Shown in pieces: positions 6,641 to 14,462 of a stretch of DNA of 45,953 nt. Every line of letters begins with the position of its first letter. The first letter of the stretch is position 1. The notes under the pieces were generated by a model. That model was not told where the DNA came from, made no database searches, and was given only the letters and a program-made list of their open reading frames with translations. The position numbers and the translations under genes are program-made. The DNA is from a virus: positions 1 through 45,953 of the IMG/VR virus record IMGVR_UViG_3300033149_007449, one strand, 5' to 3'.

Positions 6641-7321
6641 ATGGCAAAACTTCCAATAGTTGAAACATTTAAATCAATTCAAGGAGAAGCCCTCTCAATA
6701 GGGAGACCTGCCTTTTTTCTTAGATTAGCTGGTTGTAACCTAGATTGTAAGTATTGCGATACCAGATACGCCCGAAAACCAAGCGAGATAAAAGATATCA
6801 AAGATATCGTTATGGAAATTAAGGAAGCTTCGACAAAATTAGTAGTAGTAACAGGAGGAGAGCCGCTTCTGTATAAAAGACAACTTAGAACATTGATGCA
6901 ATTCTTTATAGGTATGGAATTTGAAATTGAAACAAATGGAACCTTAGAACCAATTGATATAAGTAGATTTAAAGATTATTATTTAGAGAATTCAATTAGA
7001 TATAATGTTAGTCCTAAACTAGGTTCTTCAAATAATCTAAGAAGATATAGAATAAAACCAAGAATTCTAAGAAAGTTTGTTATTGAAACAGATTCTATCT
7101 TTAAATTCGTTGTTCAAACAGATGAAGATTGGGAAGAAATGAAGAAATTGATAAAAAAAATTAATATTCCACAAAATCGAGTATGGGTAATGCCAGAAGG
7201 CATAACCAATAAAGAATTAAGAAATCATGGAAGATACTTTATTAACAAAATCATATCAGAAGGATACTCATATTCCCCTCGGTTGCAAATCTTTCTATGG
7301 GGAAAAAGAAGAAAGGTATAA
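6641..7321 (+). CDS. queE: QueE, 7-carboxy-7-deazaguanine synthase (radical SAM)
   Basis: The radical SAM cluster motif C32-x3-C36-x2-C39 lies in GCNLDCKYCDT, preceded by the QueE N-terminus VETFKSIQGEALSIGRPAFF. GGEP at 72-75 binds the SAM amino group. The C-terminus (VWVMPEG, YSPRLQIFLWGKRR) matches QueE through to the last residues. The enzyme rearranges 6-carboxytetrahydropterin into 7-carboxy-7-deazaguanine. Its final 95 nt overlap the start of queC; the QueE side of the overlap is the conserved one. Confidence 0.94.
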   Translation: MAKLPIVETFKSIQGEALSIGRPAFFLRLAGCNLDCKYCDTRYARKPSEIKDIKDIVMEIKEASTKLVVVTGGEPLLYKRQLRTLMQFFIGMEFEIETNGTLEPIDISRFKDYYLENSIRYNVSPKLGSSNNLRRYRIKPRILRKFVIETDSIFKFVVQTDEDWEEMKKLIKKINIPQNRVWVMPEGITNKELRNHGRYFINKIISEGYSYSPRLQIFLWGKRRKV

Positions 7322-7994
7322 GAAAATTGTTGTCATACTCTCGGGAGGGATGGATTCGACAACAATGCTTTATGATTTGATAGATCAAAACTATAATGTT
7401 GTAAGTGTTCTTACTTTTAACTATGGTCAAAGACATTTGAGAGAGATTAACTCAGCATCAGTTATCGCTGAAAACTTAGAGTTAGAACATCATATTGTTG
7501 ATCTTTCAAGTATCAGAGAATTATTGAAAGGTTCAGCTCTCACAGATGATATTAATGTTCCAGAAGGATACTATAAAGAAGAAACAATGAAGCTTACAGT
7601 TGTTCCTAATAGAAACGCAATTATGCTTTCAATAGCTGTAGGACACGCTATTTCAAAAGGAGCGCAATTTGTTGCGTATGCAGCTCACTCAGGAGATCAT
7701 GCCATTTATCCAGATTGTAGAAAAGAATTTGTTGAAAAGTTTTCTTCTGTTTCAGAGATAGCTGATTATCATCCAGTAAAAATACTAGCTCCTTATATAG
7801 ATATGGATAAGATAGAAATTCTTAAGAGAGGTCTACAATTAGGTGTTCCTTACGATTTAACCTGGACTTGCTACAAAGGAGGAAAAAAAGCATGTGGGAA
7901 GTGTGGAGCTTGTAGAGAGCGCCTTGAGGCATTTGAGAAGAATAGAGTTGAAGATCCATTAGAATATGAGATAAAGGTTGATAAAAATAATTAA
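7227..7994 (+). CDS. queC: QueC, 7-cyano-7-deazaguanine (preQ0) synthase
   Basis: QueC uses ATP and ammonia to turn 7-carboxy-7-deazaguanine into preQ0. The PP-loop SGGMDS is at 39-44 and the zinc site is C215, C223, C226, C229 (WTCYKGG, ACGKCGAC). Body motifs FNYGQRH, VPNRNAIM and HSGDHAIYPDCR all match the family. The only in-frame ATG is at 7227, giving about 30 residues ahead of the usual start and a 95-nt overlap with queE; a non-ATG start nearer YKKIVVILSGG is possible. No amidotransferase domain is fused to it. Confidence 0.94.
   Translation: MEDTLLTKSYQKDTHIPLGCKSFYGEKEERYKKIVVILSGGMDSTTMLYDLIDQNYNVVSVLTFNYGQRHLREINSASVIAENLELEHHIVDLSSIRELLKGSALTDDINVPEGYYKEETMKLTVVPNRNAIMLSIAVGHAISKGAQFVAYAAHSGDHAIYPDCRKEFVEKFSSVSEIADYHPVKILAPYIDMDKIEILKRGLQLGVPYDLTWTCYKGGKKACGKCGACRERLEAFEKNRVEDPLEYEIKVDKNN
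7973..7981 (+). promoter_or_regulatory. AAAGGTTGA variant element 36 nt before the start at 8009
   Basis: A one-base variant of the recurrent AAAGGTCGA, located in the last codons of queC and exactly 36 nt before the ATG of the first small ORF of the repeat cassette. Confidence 0.45.
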
Positions 7995-8002
7995 CCCAAC
8001 CA

Positions 8003-8035
8003 AACCCTATGAAGAAACAAAAGAAAATTAAAAGA
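8003..8035. repeat. 33-bp direct repeat, copy 1
   Basis: The 33 bases spanning the ATG at 8009 are identical to 8276-8308 around the ATG at 8282. Shorter relatives of the AACC(C/T)TATGA core recur near 8088, 8167 and 8449. Confidence 0.9.
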
Positions 8036-8122
8036 AAAAAGAAAATAGTGAGGTTTTTTCGTTCAAACCGACCAAAAAAACTAAATAAACCTTATGAAGA
8101 AAGAAAAATTAGAAAAATGTAA
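8009..8122 (+). CDS. Very basic 37-aa peptide
   Basis: An open frame starting in the 33-bp repeat and encoding a 37-residue peptide in which more than half the residues are Lys or Arg (MKKQKKIKRKKKIVRFFRS). It may be a real nucleic-acid-binding peptide or a remnant produced when the repeat recombined, since its first nine residues are shared with the protein starting at 8282 and its end (PYEERK) echoes that protein's end (TYEERK). It overlaps the next small frame by 29 nt. Confidence 0.4.
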   Translation: MKKQKKIKRKKKIVRFFRSNRPKKLNKPYEERKIRKM

Positions 8123-8273
8123 AAAATTAGTAGATGCCATTTGTTCTGATGAAAGTGGGGCAAATAAACCTTATGATTGGTTCGTCAAAAAATGGGCATT
8201 GGAAGTATATCAACTTTTGTTAGACGAAAGAGAGGAAACCTTAAAAGAGGTAATTAAAAAACTTAAAATCTAA
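8094..8273 (+). CDS. Hypothetical small protein, 59 aa
   Basis: A 59-residue frame beginning MKKEKLEKCKKLVDAICSDE and ending in a charged helix. It has the composition and start context of the neighbouring genes (CCTTATGAAGAAA). The central part (NKPYDWFVKKWALEVYQLLLDERE) is compatible with a folded helical protein. No family was recognised. It sits between queC and the aminotransferase in a region of short repeats. Confidence 0.5.
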   Translation: MKKEKLEKCKKLVDAICSDESGANKPYDWFVKKWALEVYQLLLDEREETLKEVIKKLKI

Positions 8274-8275
8274 AT

Positions 8276-8308
8276 AACCCTATGAAGAAACAAAAGAAAA
8301 TTAAAAGA
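8276..8308. repeat. 33-bp direct repeat, copy 2
   Basis: Identical to 8003-8035, 273 bp away, again spanning a start codon (8282). Confidence 0.9.
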
Positions 8309-8476
8309 TACTTAATCAGCACTAACCGATTATTTGAAGAACTGCCTTTTTATCAAATAAGAGATTTGAAACCGAGCGAAAAAGGAAAGAGTTCAGATTA
8401 TTGGGAAGGATATACGAAGGCAGTAATAGAATTAACTAATTATTTAAAAACCTATGAAGAAAGAAAGGTCGAATAA
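8282..8476 (+). CDS. Hypothetical small protein, 64 aa
   Basis: The protein shares its first nine residues with the 37-aa peptide at 8009 because both start in the 33-bp repeat. The remainder (YLISTNRLFEELPFYQIRDL, then DYWEGYTKAVIELTNYLK) looks like an ordinary small helical protein. Not recognised. The stop codon lies just after an AAAGGTCGA element that precedes the aminotransferase. Confidence 0.5.
   Translation: MKKQKKIKRYLISTNRLFEELPFYQIRDLKPSEKGKSSDYWEGYTKAVIELTNYLKTYEERKVE
8464..8472 (+). promoter_or_regulatory. AAAGGTCGA element 38 nt before the aminotransferase start
   Basis: The element overlaps the end of the 64-aa gene and begins 38 nt before the ATG at 8502. Everything between is A/T. 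Confidence 0.6.
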
Positions 8477-8501
8477 AAAATAAATAATTAAAATAAAAAT
8501 T

Positions 8502-9590
8502 ATGAAAGTACCATTCGTAAATTGGAAATTACATTATTCAAAATATAAAGATGAAGTAGATAAAGCTATTCAAGATACTTTAACCCGAGGCGATCTAATT
8601 CAGAGGCAGGATCATAATATCTTTGAAAAGAATTTTGCTGAATATATTGGAACACGATATGCTCGAGGTCTTAATTCTGGAACTGATGCACTTTATCTTT
8701 CCTTGTGGGCATCAGGAATAAGAAGAGGTGATGAAGTAATAACTGTTTCTCATACTTTTATCGCTACTATTGCTGCTATCTGCCAAATTGGAGCAACACC
8801 AGTACTAATTGATGTGAAAGAAAACTACTTAATGGATACTAGTAAAATTGAAGAAGCAATCAGTGAGAAAACTAAAGCCATTATTCCTGTTCATTACAAT
8901 GGAAGAATGTGTGATATGGAAACTATTGAAAAAATAGCAGATAAATATCATTTAAGAATAATTGAAGATGCTTGTCAAGCATTAGGTGTAACAGATAAAA
9001 AAGGAAGAAAAGCTGGTTCAATTGGAGATACAGGATGTTTCAGTTTTTATCCTTCAAAAGTACTACCTTGTTGTGGAGATGGCGGAGCTATTACCACCAA
9101 TGATCCTGTTATAGCTGAAAAGGTTCATCTCTTAAGAGATCATGGGAGAGCTACAAAAACTCAAACAGTTTGTTTAGGAATGAATTCAAGATTAGACAAT
9201 ATTCAAGCTGCAATTCTTAATGTTAAAATGAAGTATCTAGAAGAATATAGAAATAGAAAGAGAGAAATTGCTCTAGCATATAATGAAGGATTAAAAGATG
9301 TTAAAGAAGTTATTCTTGTAGGTGATGATGCTCATGAAAATTATGTTATCAGAGCTCAGAATAGAGATAAATTATTCGAATATCTTAAAGAACAAGAAGT
9401 TGAAACACAGATTCACGAACCAGAACCAAATCATTTCATTTCTGAAGTTAAAGAAAAAGCTCGTTTAATGGATTTATCATTTACAGAACAGTTAGCAAAA
9501 GAAGTAATAACTCTTCCTATGAATCCAGAAATGGAAAATTGGCAAGTAGATTATGTTATTGAGAAGATCAAAGAATTCTATAAAAAATAG
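8502..9590 (+). CDS. DegT/DnrJ/EryC1/StrS-family PLP sugar aminotransferase
   Basis: The 362-residue protein has the DegT fold: GLNSGTDALYLSL (57-69), the PLP-contacting VSHTFIATIAA, IIEDACQALG (153-162) and the Schiff-base lysine K186 in FYPSKVLPCCGDGGAI. Members transfer an amino group from glutamate to a keto-sugar nucleotide. It opens a six-gene block of sugar and methyl transferases inserted between queC and folE. An AAAGGTCGA element starts 38 nt upstream. Possible jobs are making an amino-sugar for DNA, virion or host-surface decoration. Confidence 0.88.
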   Translation: MKVPFVNWKLHYSKYKDEVDKAIQDTLTRGDLIQRQDHNIFEKNFAEYIGTRYARGLNSGTDALYLSLWASGIRRGDEVITVSHTFIATIAAICQIGATPVLIDVKENYLMDTSKIEEAISEKTKAIIPVHYNGRMCDMETIEKIADKYHLRIIEDACQALGVTDKKGRKAGSIGDTGCFSFYPSKVLPCCGDGGAITTNDPVIAEKVHLLRDHGRATKTQTVCLGMNSRLDNIQAAILNVKMKYLEEYRNRKREIALAYNEGLKDVKEVILVGDDAHENYVIRAQNRDKLFEYLKEQEVETQIHEPEPNHFISEVKEKARLMDLSFTEQLAKEVITLPMNPEMENWQVDYVIEKIKEFYKK

Positions 9591-10209
9591 TAGATACTGG
9601 AAGAAAAGAAAGTTAAATGATAAAAACAGAGATTGGGAAACTAACACAGCAAAGAACTGGATAGATGAGTATTGGAAAAGTAGAAATCATCCTCATCGTC
9701 AAGTAATACTTAACACACTTACTGATTTATTTCCTTTTGATAGTTTACTTGAGGTAGGATGTAATTGTGGACCGAATTTATCTCTAATTCAAAAGAGATT
9801 TCCTTCAGTAAAACTAGTAGGAGTAGATATCAATAGAAAAGCAATTCTGGAAGCACATAAAAGACTTTCGAATGTGGTTTTGCATCGATGGAGAGCTGAT
9901 AAATTAGCTTTTTCAAATAAAATATTTGACATTTTATTAACTGACGCTCTGCTGATTTATATTGAACCTAGAGAAATCAGAAAAGTTATTGAAGAATTTA
10001 TTAGAGTTACTAAGAAAGCAATGGTTTTCTGCGAATGGAACACTTTTGGTTCAAAGTTAGGTGAAAAAATCTATGATCATTGGTCAAGAGATTATGTAAA
10101 ACTACTCAATGATTACAACATAGATGTGCAGTTATTGAAGCTTACAGAAAAAGACTGGCCTGGTGAAAAATGGTCAAGAGTAGGTTACATCATTAAAGCT
10201 GTATTATGA
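9553..10209 (+). CDS. SAM-dependent methyltransferase (class I)
   Basis: Motif I is LLEVGCNCGPN (65-75) with the acidic ribose-binding residue D92 in LVGVDINRKAIL; FDILLTDALLIYIEP is the post-motif strand. It resembles pseudaminic-acid or sugar-pathway methyltransferases by context. The only in-frame ATG is at 9553, overlapping the aminotransferase by 38 nt and giving a basic N-terminal 20 residues. It ends in an ATGA overlap with the next gene. The substrate is unknown. Confidence 0.8.
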   Translation: MLLRRSKNSIKNSRYWKKRKLNDKNRDWETNTAKNWIDEYWKSRNHPHRQVILNTLTDLFPFDSLLEVGCNCGPNLSLIQKRFPSVKLVGVDINRKAILEAHKRLSNVVLHRWRADKLAFSNKIFDILLTDALLIYIEPREIRKVIEEFIRVTKKAMVFCEWNTFGSKLGEKIYDHWSRDYVKLLNDYNIDVQLLKLTEKDWPGEKWSRVGYIIKAVL

Positions 10210-11075
10210 AATACAAAATTCGTTGTTCATCAACAGTTCACAATTTCAGAGATAAAATCTTGAAATATTGGAAGCTTGAAGAAGCTACATATCCTAGAGA
10301 TAAATACAATCCGGTTGTTTTCTTTGGAATGTATCACATAGGAGATTGGAAGAATTTTTTCAGATATCGTGGAAAGAAAGCTATCTTTTGGTGTGGAGGA
10401 GATATTCTAAACTTCAAAAGAAATTGGTTTTTTGGAGATGGTCGAGCACGTAATATTTCAAAGATATTGAATTGGATTCCTTGGAATAAAATTCTGCTTT
10501 GTTTGTCAGGATCCAAAGTTGATCACTATGTTGAAAATGAAGCTGAATATAGACAATTAAAAGAATTAAGAGTTAATGCTAAGATTTATCCTTCTTTCTT
10601 AGATAGTGTAGATAATTTTCCAGTAAGTTTTAAACCTTCTTCCACGCCACATGTATTTCTTTGTATGCATAAACATCGTGAAGTTGAATATGGTATTAAA
10701 ACAGTAGAATTGATGTCAAGGAAATTTCCTTATATTGTTTTTCATATTTATGGAATTGATAATTACGACGGATTGAATGGTAGAAAAAATATTGTATTTC
10801 ATGGTCAAGTTTCTGAAAAACAATTTAATGAAGAGATAAAAAATTATCAAGCTGGCTTAAGATGTAATGAATATGATGGTTTCTCTGAAGTGGTAATAAA
10901 ATCTGTACTTCTAGGACAATATCCTATTTCAAGAATTGAATATCCTCATGTTTGGTCTTACACCACAAACACTGAATTAGAGAGTTATCTCTATCGATTA
11001 GCTTATATAAAGCAACCAAATCTTGAAGCCAGAGAATTCTGGTTAAATAACATTAACAAACAACCTTTCTTATGA
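10206..11075 (+). CDS. Glycosyltransferase, probably GT-B
   Basis: A 289-residue protein with a two-domain look. The N-terminal half has FFGMYHIGDWKNF and FWCGGDILN; the C-terminal half has a Rossmann-like start (HVFLCMHKHREVEYGIKTVE), FHGQVSEKQFNEEIKNYQ and GLRCNEYDGFSEVVIKSVLLGQYP. This last segment resembles the sugar-nucleotide-binding E-x7-E region of GT4-like enzymes. Sugar donor and acceptor are unknown. ATGA overlaps on both sides show tight translational coupling with the two methyltransferases. Confidence 0.6.
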   Translation: MKYKIRCSSTVHNFRDKILKYWKLEEATYPRDKYNPVVFFGMYHIGDWKNFFRYRGKKAIFWCGGDILNFKRNWFFGDGRARNISKILNWIPWNKILLCLSGSKVDHYVENEAEYRQLKELRVNAKIYPSFLDSVDNFPVSFKPSSTPHVFLCMHKHREVEYGIKTVELMSRKFPYIVFHIYGIDNYDGLNGRKNIVFHGQVSEKQFNEEIKNYQAGLRCNEYDGFSEVVIKSVLLGQYPISRIEYPHVWSYTTNTELESYLYRLAYIKQPNLEAREFWLNNINKQPFL

Positions 11076-11566
11076 AATATCAATGGTACAAAATCAAATG
11101 GTTTGACATTAAAAGATGGCAATTACTTCTAAAATATTTTAAAGGTGGAAAATTAATAGATCTAGGTTGTTACTATTCTTTTATTCCTTGGATGGCTAAG
11201 ATTAAAAAGTCAGAAGCTGAGATCTATTCAATAGATTGGGTTCCTAAAAAAACAAGTTTTTCTAGTGATTTCTTTGATTATGCTGTAGCTGGACAAGTTA
11301 TTGAACACCTTAAAGAACCTGAAGTGTTTGTTAAAGAAGTTTATAGAATACTAAAACCAGGAGGGGTATTTGTTCTATCTTGTCCTTACAAAGAGACAGA
11401 AAAAGGTGAAGTAGATATAAATCATGTATGGAAAGGAATTACTGAAGAAGATATTAGAGATTTATTGAAAGATTTTAAAAAAGTTAAGATAAGAATTATT
11501 GGCTCTCAATTTTTCCCACTTTACAAATATAATTTTGAACACATTATAGCATATGCCTGGAAATAA
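11072..11566 (+). CDS. SAM-dependent methyltransferase (type 11)
   Basis: A short 164-residue class I methyltransferase. Motif I is reduced to LIDLGCYYSF (28-37), while the Methyltransf_11 core FDYAVAGQVIEHLKEPEVFVKEVYRILKPGG is clear. The loop after motif I lacks the usual GxG, so SAM binding may be altered. It overlaps the glycosyltransferase upstream by four bases and the rhamnosyltransferase-like gene downstream by 14. Confidence 0.78.
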   Translation: MKYQWYKIKWFDIKRWQLLLKYFKGGKLIDLGCYYSFIPWMAKIKKSEAEIYSIDWVPKKTSFSSDFFDYAVAGQVIEHLKEPEVFVKEVYRILKPGGVFVLSCPYKETEKGEVDINHVWKGITEEDIRDLLKDFKKVKIRIIGSQFFPLYKYNFEHIIAYAWK

Positions 11567-12473
11567 ATTCGCTTTTCACATTGTTTATATCCCGTTCACA
11601 GGAGTAGGTCTATATGCTGGTTTTAGAAGTCAAGAATGGCTTGAATATAGAATCAAGATTTTCAAAGAATATACATTGAAAAGTCTTCTAAATCAAACAG
11701 ATAAAAGATTCTTAACTTGGCTTTCATTCAGACCTGAAGAATACAATAATCCAGCAGTAATTGAATTAGAAAGATATCTTCAGAAATTCAAAGATTTCCC
11801 AGTAATAATGACTTTTCATGGTTTAATATATTGGGATGATAAATTTCCAACAAAGATACTTCCAAGAATAGTTAATTTTCTTAGAATATGTAGAAATTGT
11901 TTATTAAGAGAGAAAACACTTAGAAAATTACCTGGTGCTTTATTAGAATCTTTGAAAAATAAAAATAAAGATCTTAGAAAAAATGTTCAAGACTCTTTAG
12001 CAGCTTTACAATCTGTTTATCCTAAAAAAGGTATTGATGTTGTTTTTCTCACAAGGATTGATTCAGATGATATGTTTCATAAGAAAGCTATTAGTGATAT
12101 CAAGAAACTTGCTAGAAAACCAGCTCTAAGTTTTAGAAAAGGTTATATCTATGATAGAAACACTAAACAACTAGCTGAATGGTTACCAACAGAAAATCCT
12201 CCTTTCCATACCATTATTTTTCCTGTTGAAGTATTCTTTGATGCTGACAGGTATCTTGAATATATGAATGGTTTTGAAACTCATGAAGATATTCCTAAAA
12301 TCTTTAATACTCAAAGATTACCTGATTACAGATATTGTGTATTAATTCATAGCCAGAAGAACCAAATCAGTACTATTTGGAATCACCCTTTTAGAGGAAA
12401 AATTATTAAAAATAAAAAAATTCTAAGAGATTTCGGTTTGGAGGCGAACTCGTACGAGGGGAAAGAAGAATGA
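11553..12473 (+). CDS. Putative rhamnosyltransferase-family glycosyltransferase (GT-A like)
   Basis: The 306-residue protein matches the putative rhamnosyltransferase family in layout: HIVYIPFTGVG at the start, LLNQTDKRFLTWLSF, and the metal-binding RIDSDDM at about 170 as the DxD-type motif. LSFRKGYIYD and HSQKNQISTIWNHPF are typical acceptor-side segments. The final ten codons form the 5' arm of the structured RNA at 12444-12532, so the C-terminus (GLEANSYEGKEE) may be shaped by RNA rather than by protein need. The actual sugar is not known. Confidence 0.7.
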   Translation: MPGNKFAFHIVYIPFTGVGLYAGFRSQEWLEYRIKIFKEYTLKSLLNQTDKRFLTWLSFRPEEYNNPAVIELERYLQKFKDFPVIMTFHGLIYWDDKFPTKILPRIVNFLRICRNCLLREKTLRKLPGALLESLKNKNKDLRKNVQDSLAALQSVYPKKGIDVVFLTRIDSDDMFHKKAISDIKKLARKPALSFRKGYIYDRNTKQLAEWLPTENPPFHTIIFPVEVFFDADRYLEYMNGFETHEDIPKIFNTQRLPDYRYCVLIHSQKNQISTIWNHPFRGKIIKNKKILRDFGLEANSYEGKEE

Positions 12474-12532
12474 AAAGGCGTAATTCCGCCGTAGCCGAAA
12501 GGTGTAGTTCTCTTTTCTCTCGGCGAGTTGGC
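12444..12532 (+). ncRNA. Compact structured RNA, three-way junction
   Basis: A G+C-rich island between two sugar genes. Bases 12444-12466 pair with 12511-12532: GCGAACTCG with CGAGTTGGC (one mismatch), then GAGGGGAAAGA with TCTTTTCTCTC using some G-U pairs. The closed region holds two hairpins: GGCG at 12477-12480 with CGCC at 12487-12490, and TAGCC at 12492-12496 with GGTGTA at 12501-12506 around a GAAA tetraloop. The upstream stop codon (12471-12473) is inside it. There is no U-tract. It could be a riboswitch-like leader, a ribozyme-like element or a free RNA; it matched no family I know. Confidence 0.55.
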
Positions 12533-12549
12533 TGAAATAATATAAAGAG

Positions 12550-13251
12550 ATGAAAACAAAAACTATGGTTCAAAAAAAATCTTTAATAATAGGAAAAGGA
12601 GAGGTAGGGAATGCTCTCTATAAAGTAATAGGAGGTGAAATAAGAGATAAAGAAGATAATTCTAGAAATAAGTCCCTAGATTCTTATGAGATAATTCATA
12701 TTTGTTTTCCTTTTTCAGAACAATTTATAGATCAAGTAAAACAATATCAGAAACTCTACAGACCAAAATATACTATAATTCACAGTACAGTACCTGTTGG
12801 AACATCAAGATTGTGTGATGCAATCCATTCACCGATAATAGGGATCCATCCTTTCTTAGAGCAAGGATTGAAAACTTTTGTTAAATTCTTAGGCGGAGAA
12901 AAAGCTTCAGAAATTGCTGATTATTTTAGAAGAAAAGGGTTGAGAGTTTATCTAACTAATAAACCAGAAACTACAGAGTTAATGAAAATCCTTTCTACTA
13001 CTAAATATGGTGTAGATATTGAATATACAAAAGAAGTTAGGAGATTGTGCGATAAATATAAAGTTCCTTTTGAAATGTGGACTTTATGGACAGAGAACTA
13101 CAATCAAGGATATGAAAAACTTGGCTACCCAGAATATAAAAGACCTAATCTAGTTCCTATTATGAAAAAGATCGGTGGACATTGTGTATTAGAAAACAGT
13201 AAGTATATACAAATAAATGACATTAGACCAAAAATTTCAAAGGTCGATTAA
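12550..13251 (+). CDS. NAD-binding sugar-nucleotide dehydrogenase-like protein
   Basis: A Rossmann N-terminus (SLIIGKGEVGNALY, GxGxxG-type) is followed by features of the UDP-glucose/GDP-mannose dehydrogenase superfamily: the strand IIHICFPFSEQF, HSTVPVGTS at about 78-86 and a helix with TTELMKILSTTKYG. At 233 residues it is shorter than UDP-glucose 6-dehydrogenase (about 400) and lacks the C-terminal UDP-sugar domain and the usual catalytic cysteine motif, so the reaction is uncertain. ATG at 12574 is an alternative start. Its stop codon abuts an AAAGGTCGA element. Confidence 0.65.
   Translation: MKTKTMVQKKSLIIGKGEVGNALYKVIGGEIRDKEDNSRNKSLDSYEIIHICFPFSEQFIDQVKQYQKLYRPKYTIIHSTVPVGTSRLCDAIHSPIIGIHPFLEQGLKTFVKFLGGEKASEIADYFRRKGLRVYLTNKPETTELMKILSTTKYGVDIEYTKEVRRLCDKYKVPFEMWTLWTENYNQGYEKLGYPEYKRPNLVPIMKKIGGHCVLENSKYIQINDIRPKISKVD
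13239..13247 (+). promoter_or_regulatory. AAAGGTCGA element 38 nt before the start at 13277
   Basis: The last codons of the preceding gene (AAG GTC GAT TAA) form the element. It begins 38 nt before the ATG at 13277. Confidence 0.6.
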
Positions 13252-13276
13252 AATAAAAACTAATAACTCTAATATT

Positions 13277-13951
13277 ATGGCTAAGTTAAAAACTCAACAA
13301 TTCAGAGAAATGGCAAAGCATTGGTTACAGAAAAATGGTTGGAAGATACTAGATACAATAAAAACAGAAAAACAGAGATGGTATGCAAATGATAAACAGA
13401 GAACTCAATTAGATGATTTGATTGAAGAAAAAGGATTGGATACTTTCCCTTATTTTCCTCATTTCTTGATTGAAAAAGATGGTTATAAGTTTATTGTTGC
13501 TTTATTCAATAAAGAAGATTATTTCTATTCTAAATCGCTAGAACAGTATGTTACTGGTTTTGATTATTGGAAATATGAGTTTCTAAAAGAGTTTCAGGCA
13601 AAAATAGGGGTTCCTGCTGGAATTATTTTCTATAGTGAAGAAGTAAAAGAATTTATTTTTAGACAACTTGATGAATTACCAATCCCTATTATCTGGCAGA
13701 GATCACAGTGCTTAGAAAAACAGTATATGAGACACCCGCTAGTACTAAATTGTGTTGAATGTCGAAAACAACAAAGATATACATTTAGAAAATGTATAAA
13801 ACGAACAAATAAAAAAAGGCCGATGGCTGTTTGGGATGTGAAATTATTCAATCCCAAAACTAACTTTCAAATTAGATTATTTAATTATGAACAAAAAGAA
13901 AATGGAGAAGTTAATAGAAAAACTCTTGAAGGAGTTAGAGCTGGATCTTGA
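13277..13951 (+). CDS. Hypothetical protein, 224 aa, with possible Cys cluster
   Basis: Not recognised. The N-terminal half (REMAKHWLQKNGWKILDTIK, then FPHFLIEKDGYKFIVALFNK) has the alternation of a restriction-endonuclease-like or DUF fold, but no catalytic motif is certain. LNCVECRKQQRYTFRKC near residue 160 is a C-x2-C-x9-C arrangement that could bind zinc. I prefer the ATG at 13277, next to the AAAGGTCGA element, over 13217, which would overlap the upstream gene. It overlaps folE by 65 nt, which ties it to the modification block. Confidence 0.6.
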   Translation: MAKLKTQQFREMAKHWLQKNGWKILDTIKTEKQRWYANDKQRTQLDDLIEEKGLDTFPYFPHFLIEKDGYKFIVALFNKEDYFYSKSLEQYVTGFDYWKYEFLKEFQAKIGVPAGIIFYSEEVKEFIFRQLDELPIPIIWQRSQCLEKQYMRHPLVLNCVECRKQQRYTFRKCIKRTNKKRPMAVWDVKLFNPKTNFQIRLFNYEQKENGEVNRKTLEGVRAGS

Positions 13952-14462
13952 AGATCCTAACTTGAAAGAAACTCCTCAAAGGGTAACTAAAGCGTTACTA
14001 TATGCCACTAGAGGATACAGAGAGGAAGCTCGTAAAGAAATTGAACAGAGATTCTCAACTAAGTTTCCGACAAAGTACAGAGGAATGGTAGTTCAGAAAG
14101 ATCTTCATGTTTTTAGTATGTGCCCTCATCACTTGAAAGATATTGAGTACTATATCAGTTTTGGAATCATCTATAGAAAAGAAGCGCTCGGATTGTCAAT
14201 GATCTATAGAATAATCAAGTTATTGAGCGCAAGATTAGTTCTTCAAGAAGATTTAACTCAAGATATAGTTAATGTTTTTAATAAACATTTAGAACCAAGA
14301 GGTATTGCTGTTGTTATTAAAGGATATCATAACTGTATGAAATCAAGAGGGATTGAGCAGAGTATTCCAACAATTACTACTGAGCTAACTGGTCCTTTTG
14401 AAGAAGATGCTAAAACTAGACAAGAATTCTTTAATACAATACGTTATACATGGAAGACTTAA
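13887..14462 (+). CDS. folE: FolE, GTP cyclohydrolase I
   Basis: FolE converts GTP to dihydroneopterin triphosphate, the first step towards preQ0. The zinc and catalytic residues are C79, H81 and H82 (FSMCPHHLKD, CPHH in place of the usual CEHH) and H148 and C150 in GYHNCMKSRGI. LGLSMIYRIIKLLSARL, Q120-E121 (LQEDLTQDI) and LEPRGIAVVIK are also diagnostic. At 191 residues it is slightly shorter than E. coli FolE. It overlaps the previous gene by 65 nt and the YkgJ-family gene by 13 nt. Having its own FolE frees the phage from host pterin supply. Confidence 0.93.
   Translation: MNKKKMEKLIEKLLKELELDLEDPNLKETPQRVTKALLYATRGYREEARKEIEQRFSTKFPTKYRGMVVQKDLHVFSMCPHHLKDIEYYISFGIIYRKEALGLSMIYRIIKLLSARLVLQEDLTQDIVNVFNKHLEPRGIAVVIKGYHNCMKSRGIEQSIPTITTELTGPFEEDAKTRQEFFNTIRYTWKT

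Noticed and set aside
9553-9620. Frameshift between the aminotransferase and methyltransferase
   Set aside because: Both proteins have complete family motifs and normal ends; a short overlap is the norm in this operon.
12444-12532. Structured RNA as a tRNA, hammerhead or simple terminator
   Set aside because: No anticodon arm or CCA-type acceptor, no CUGAUGA/GAAA hammerhead core in register, and no U-tract after the stem.
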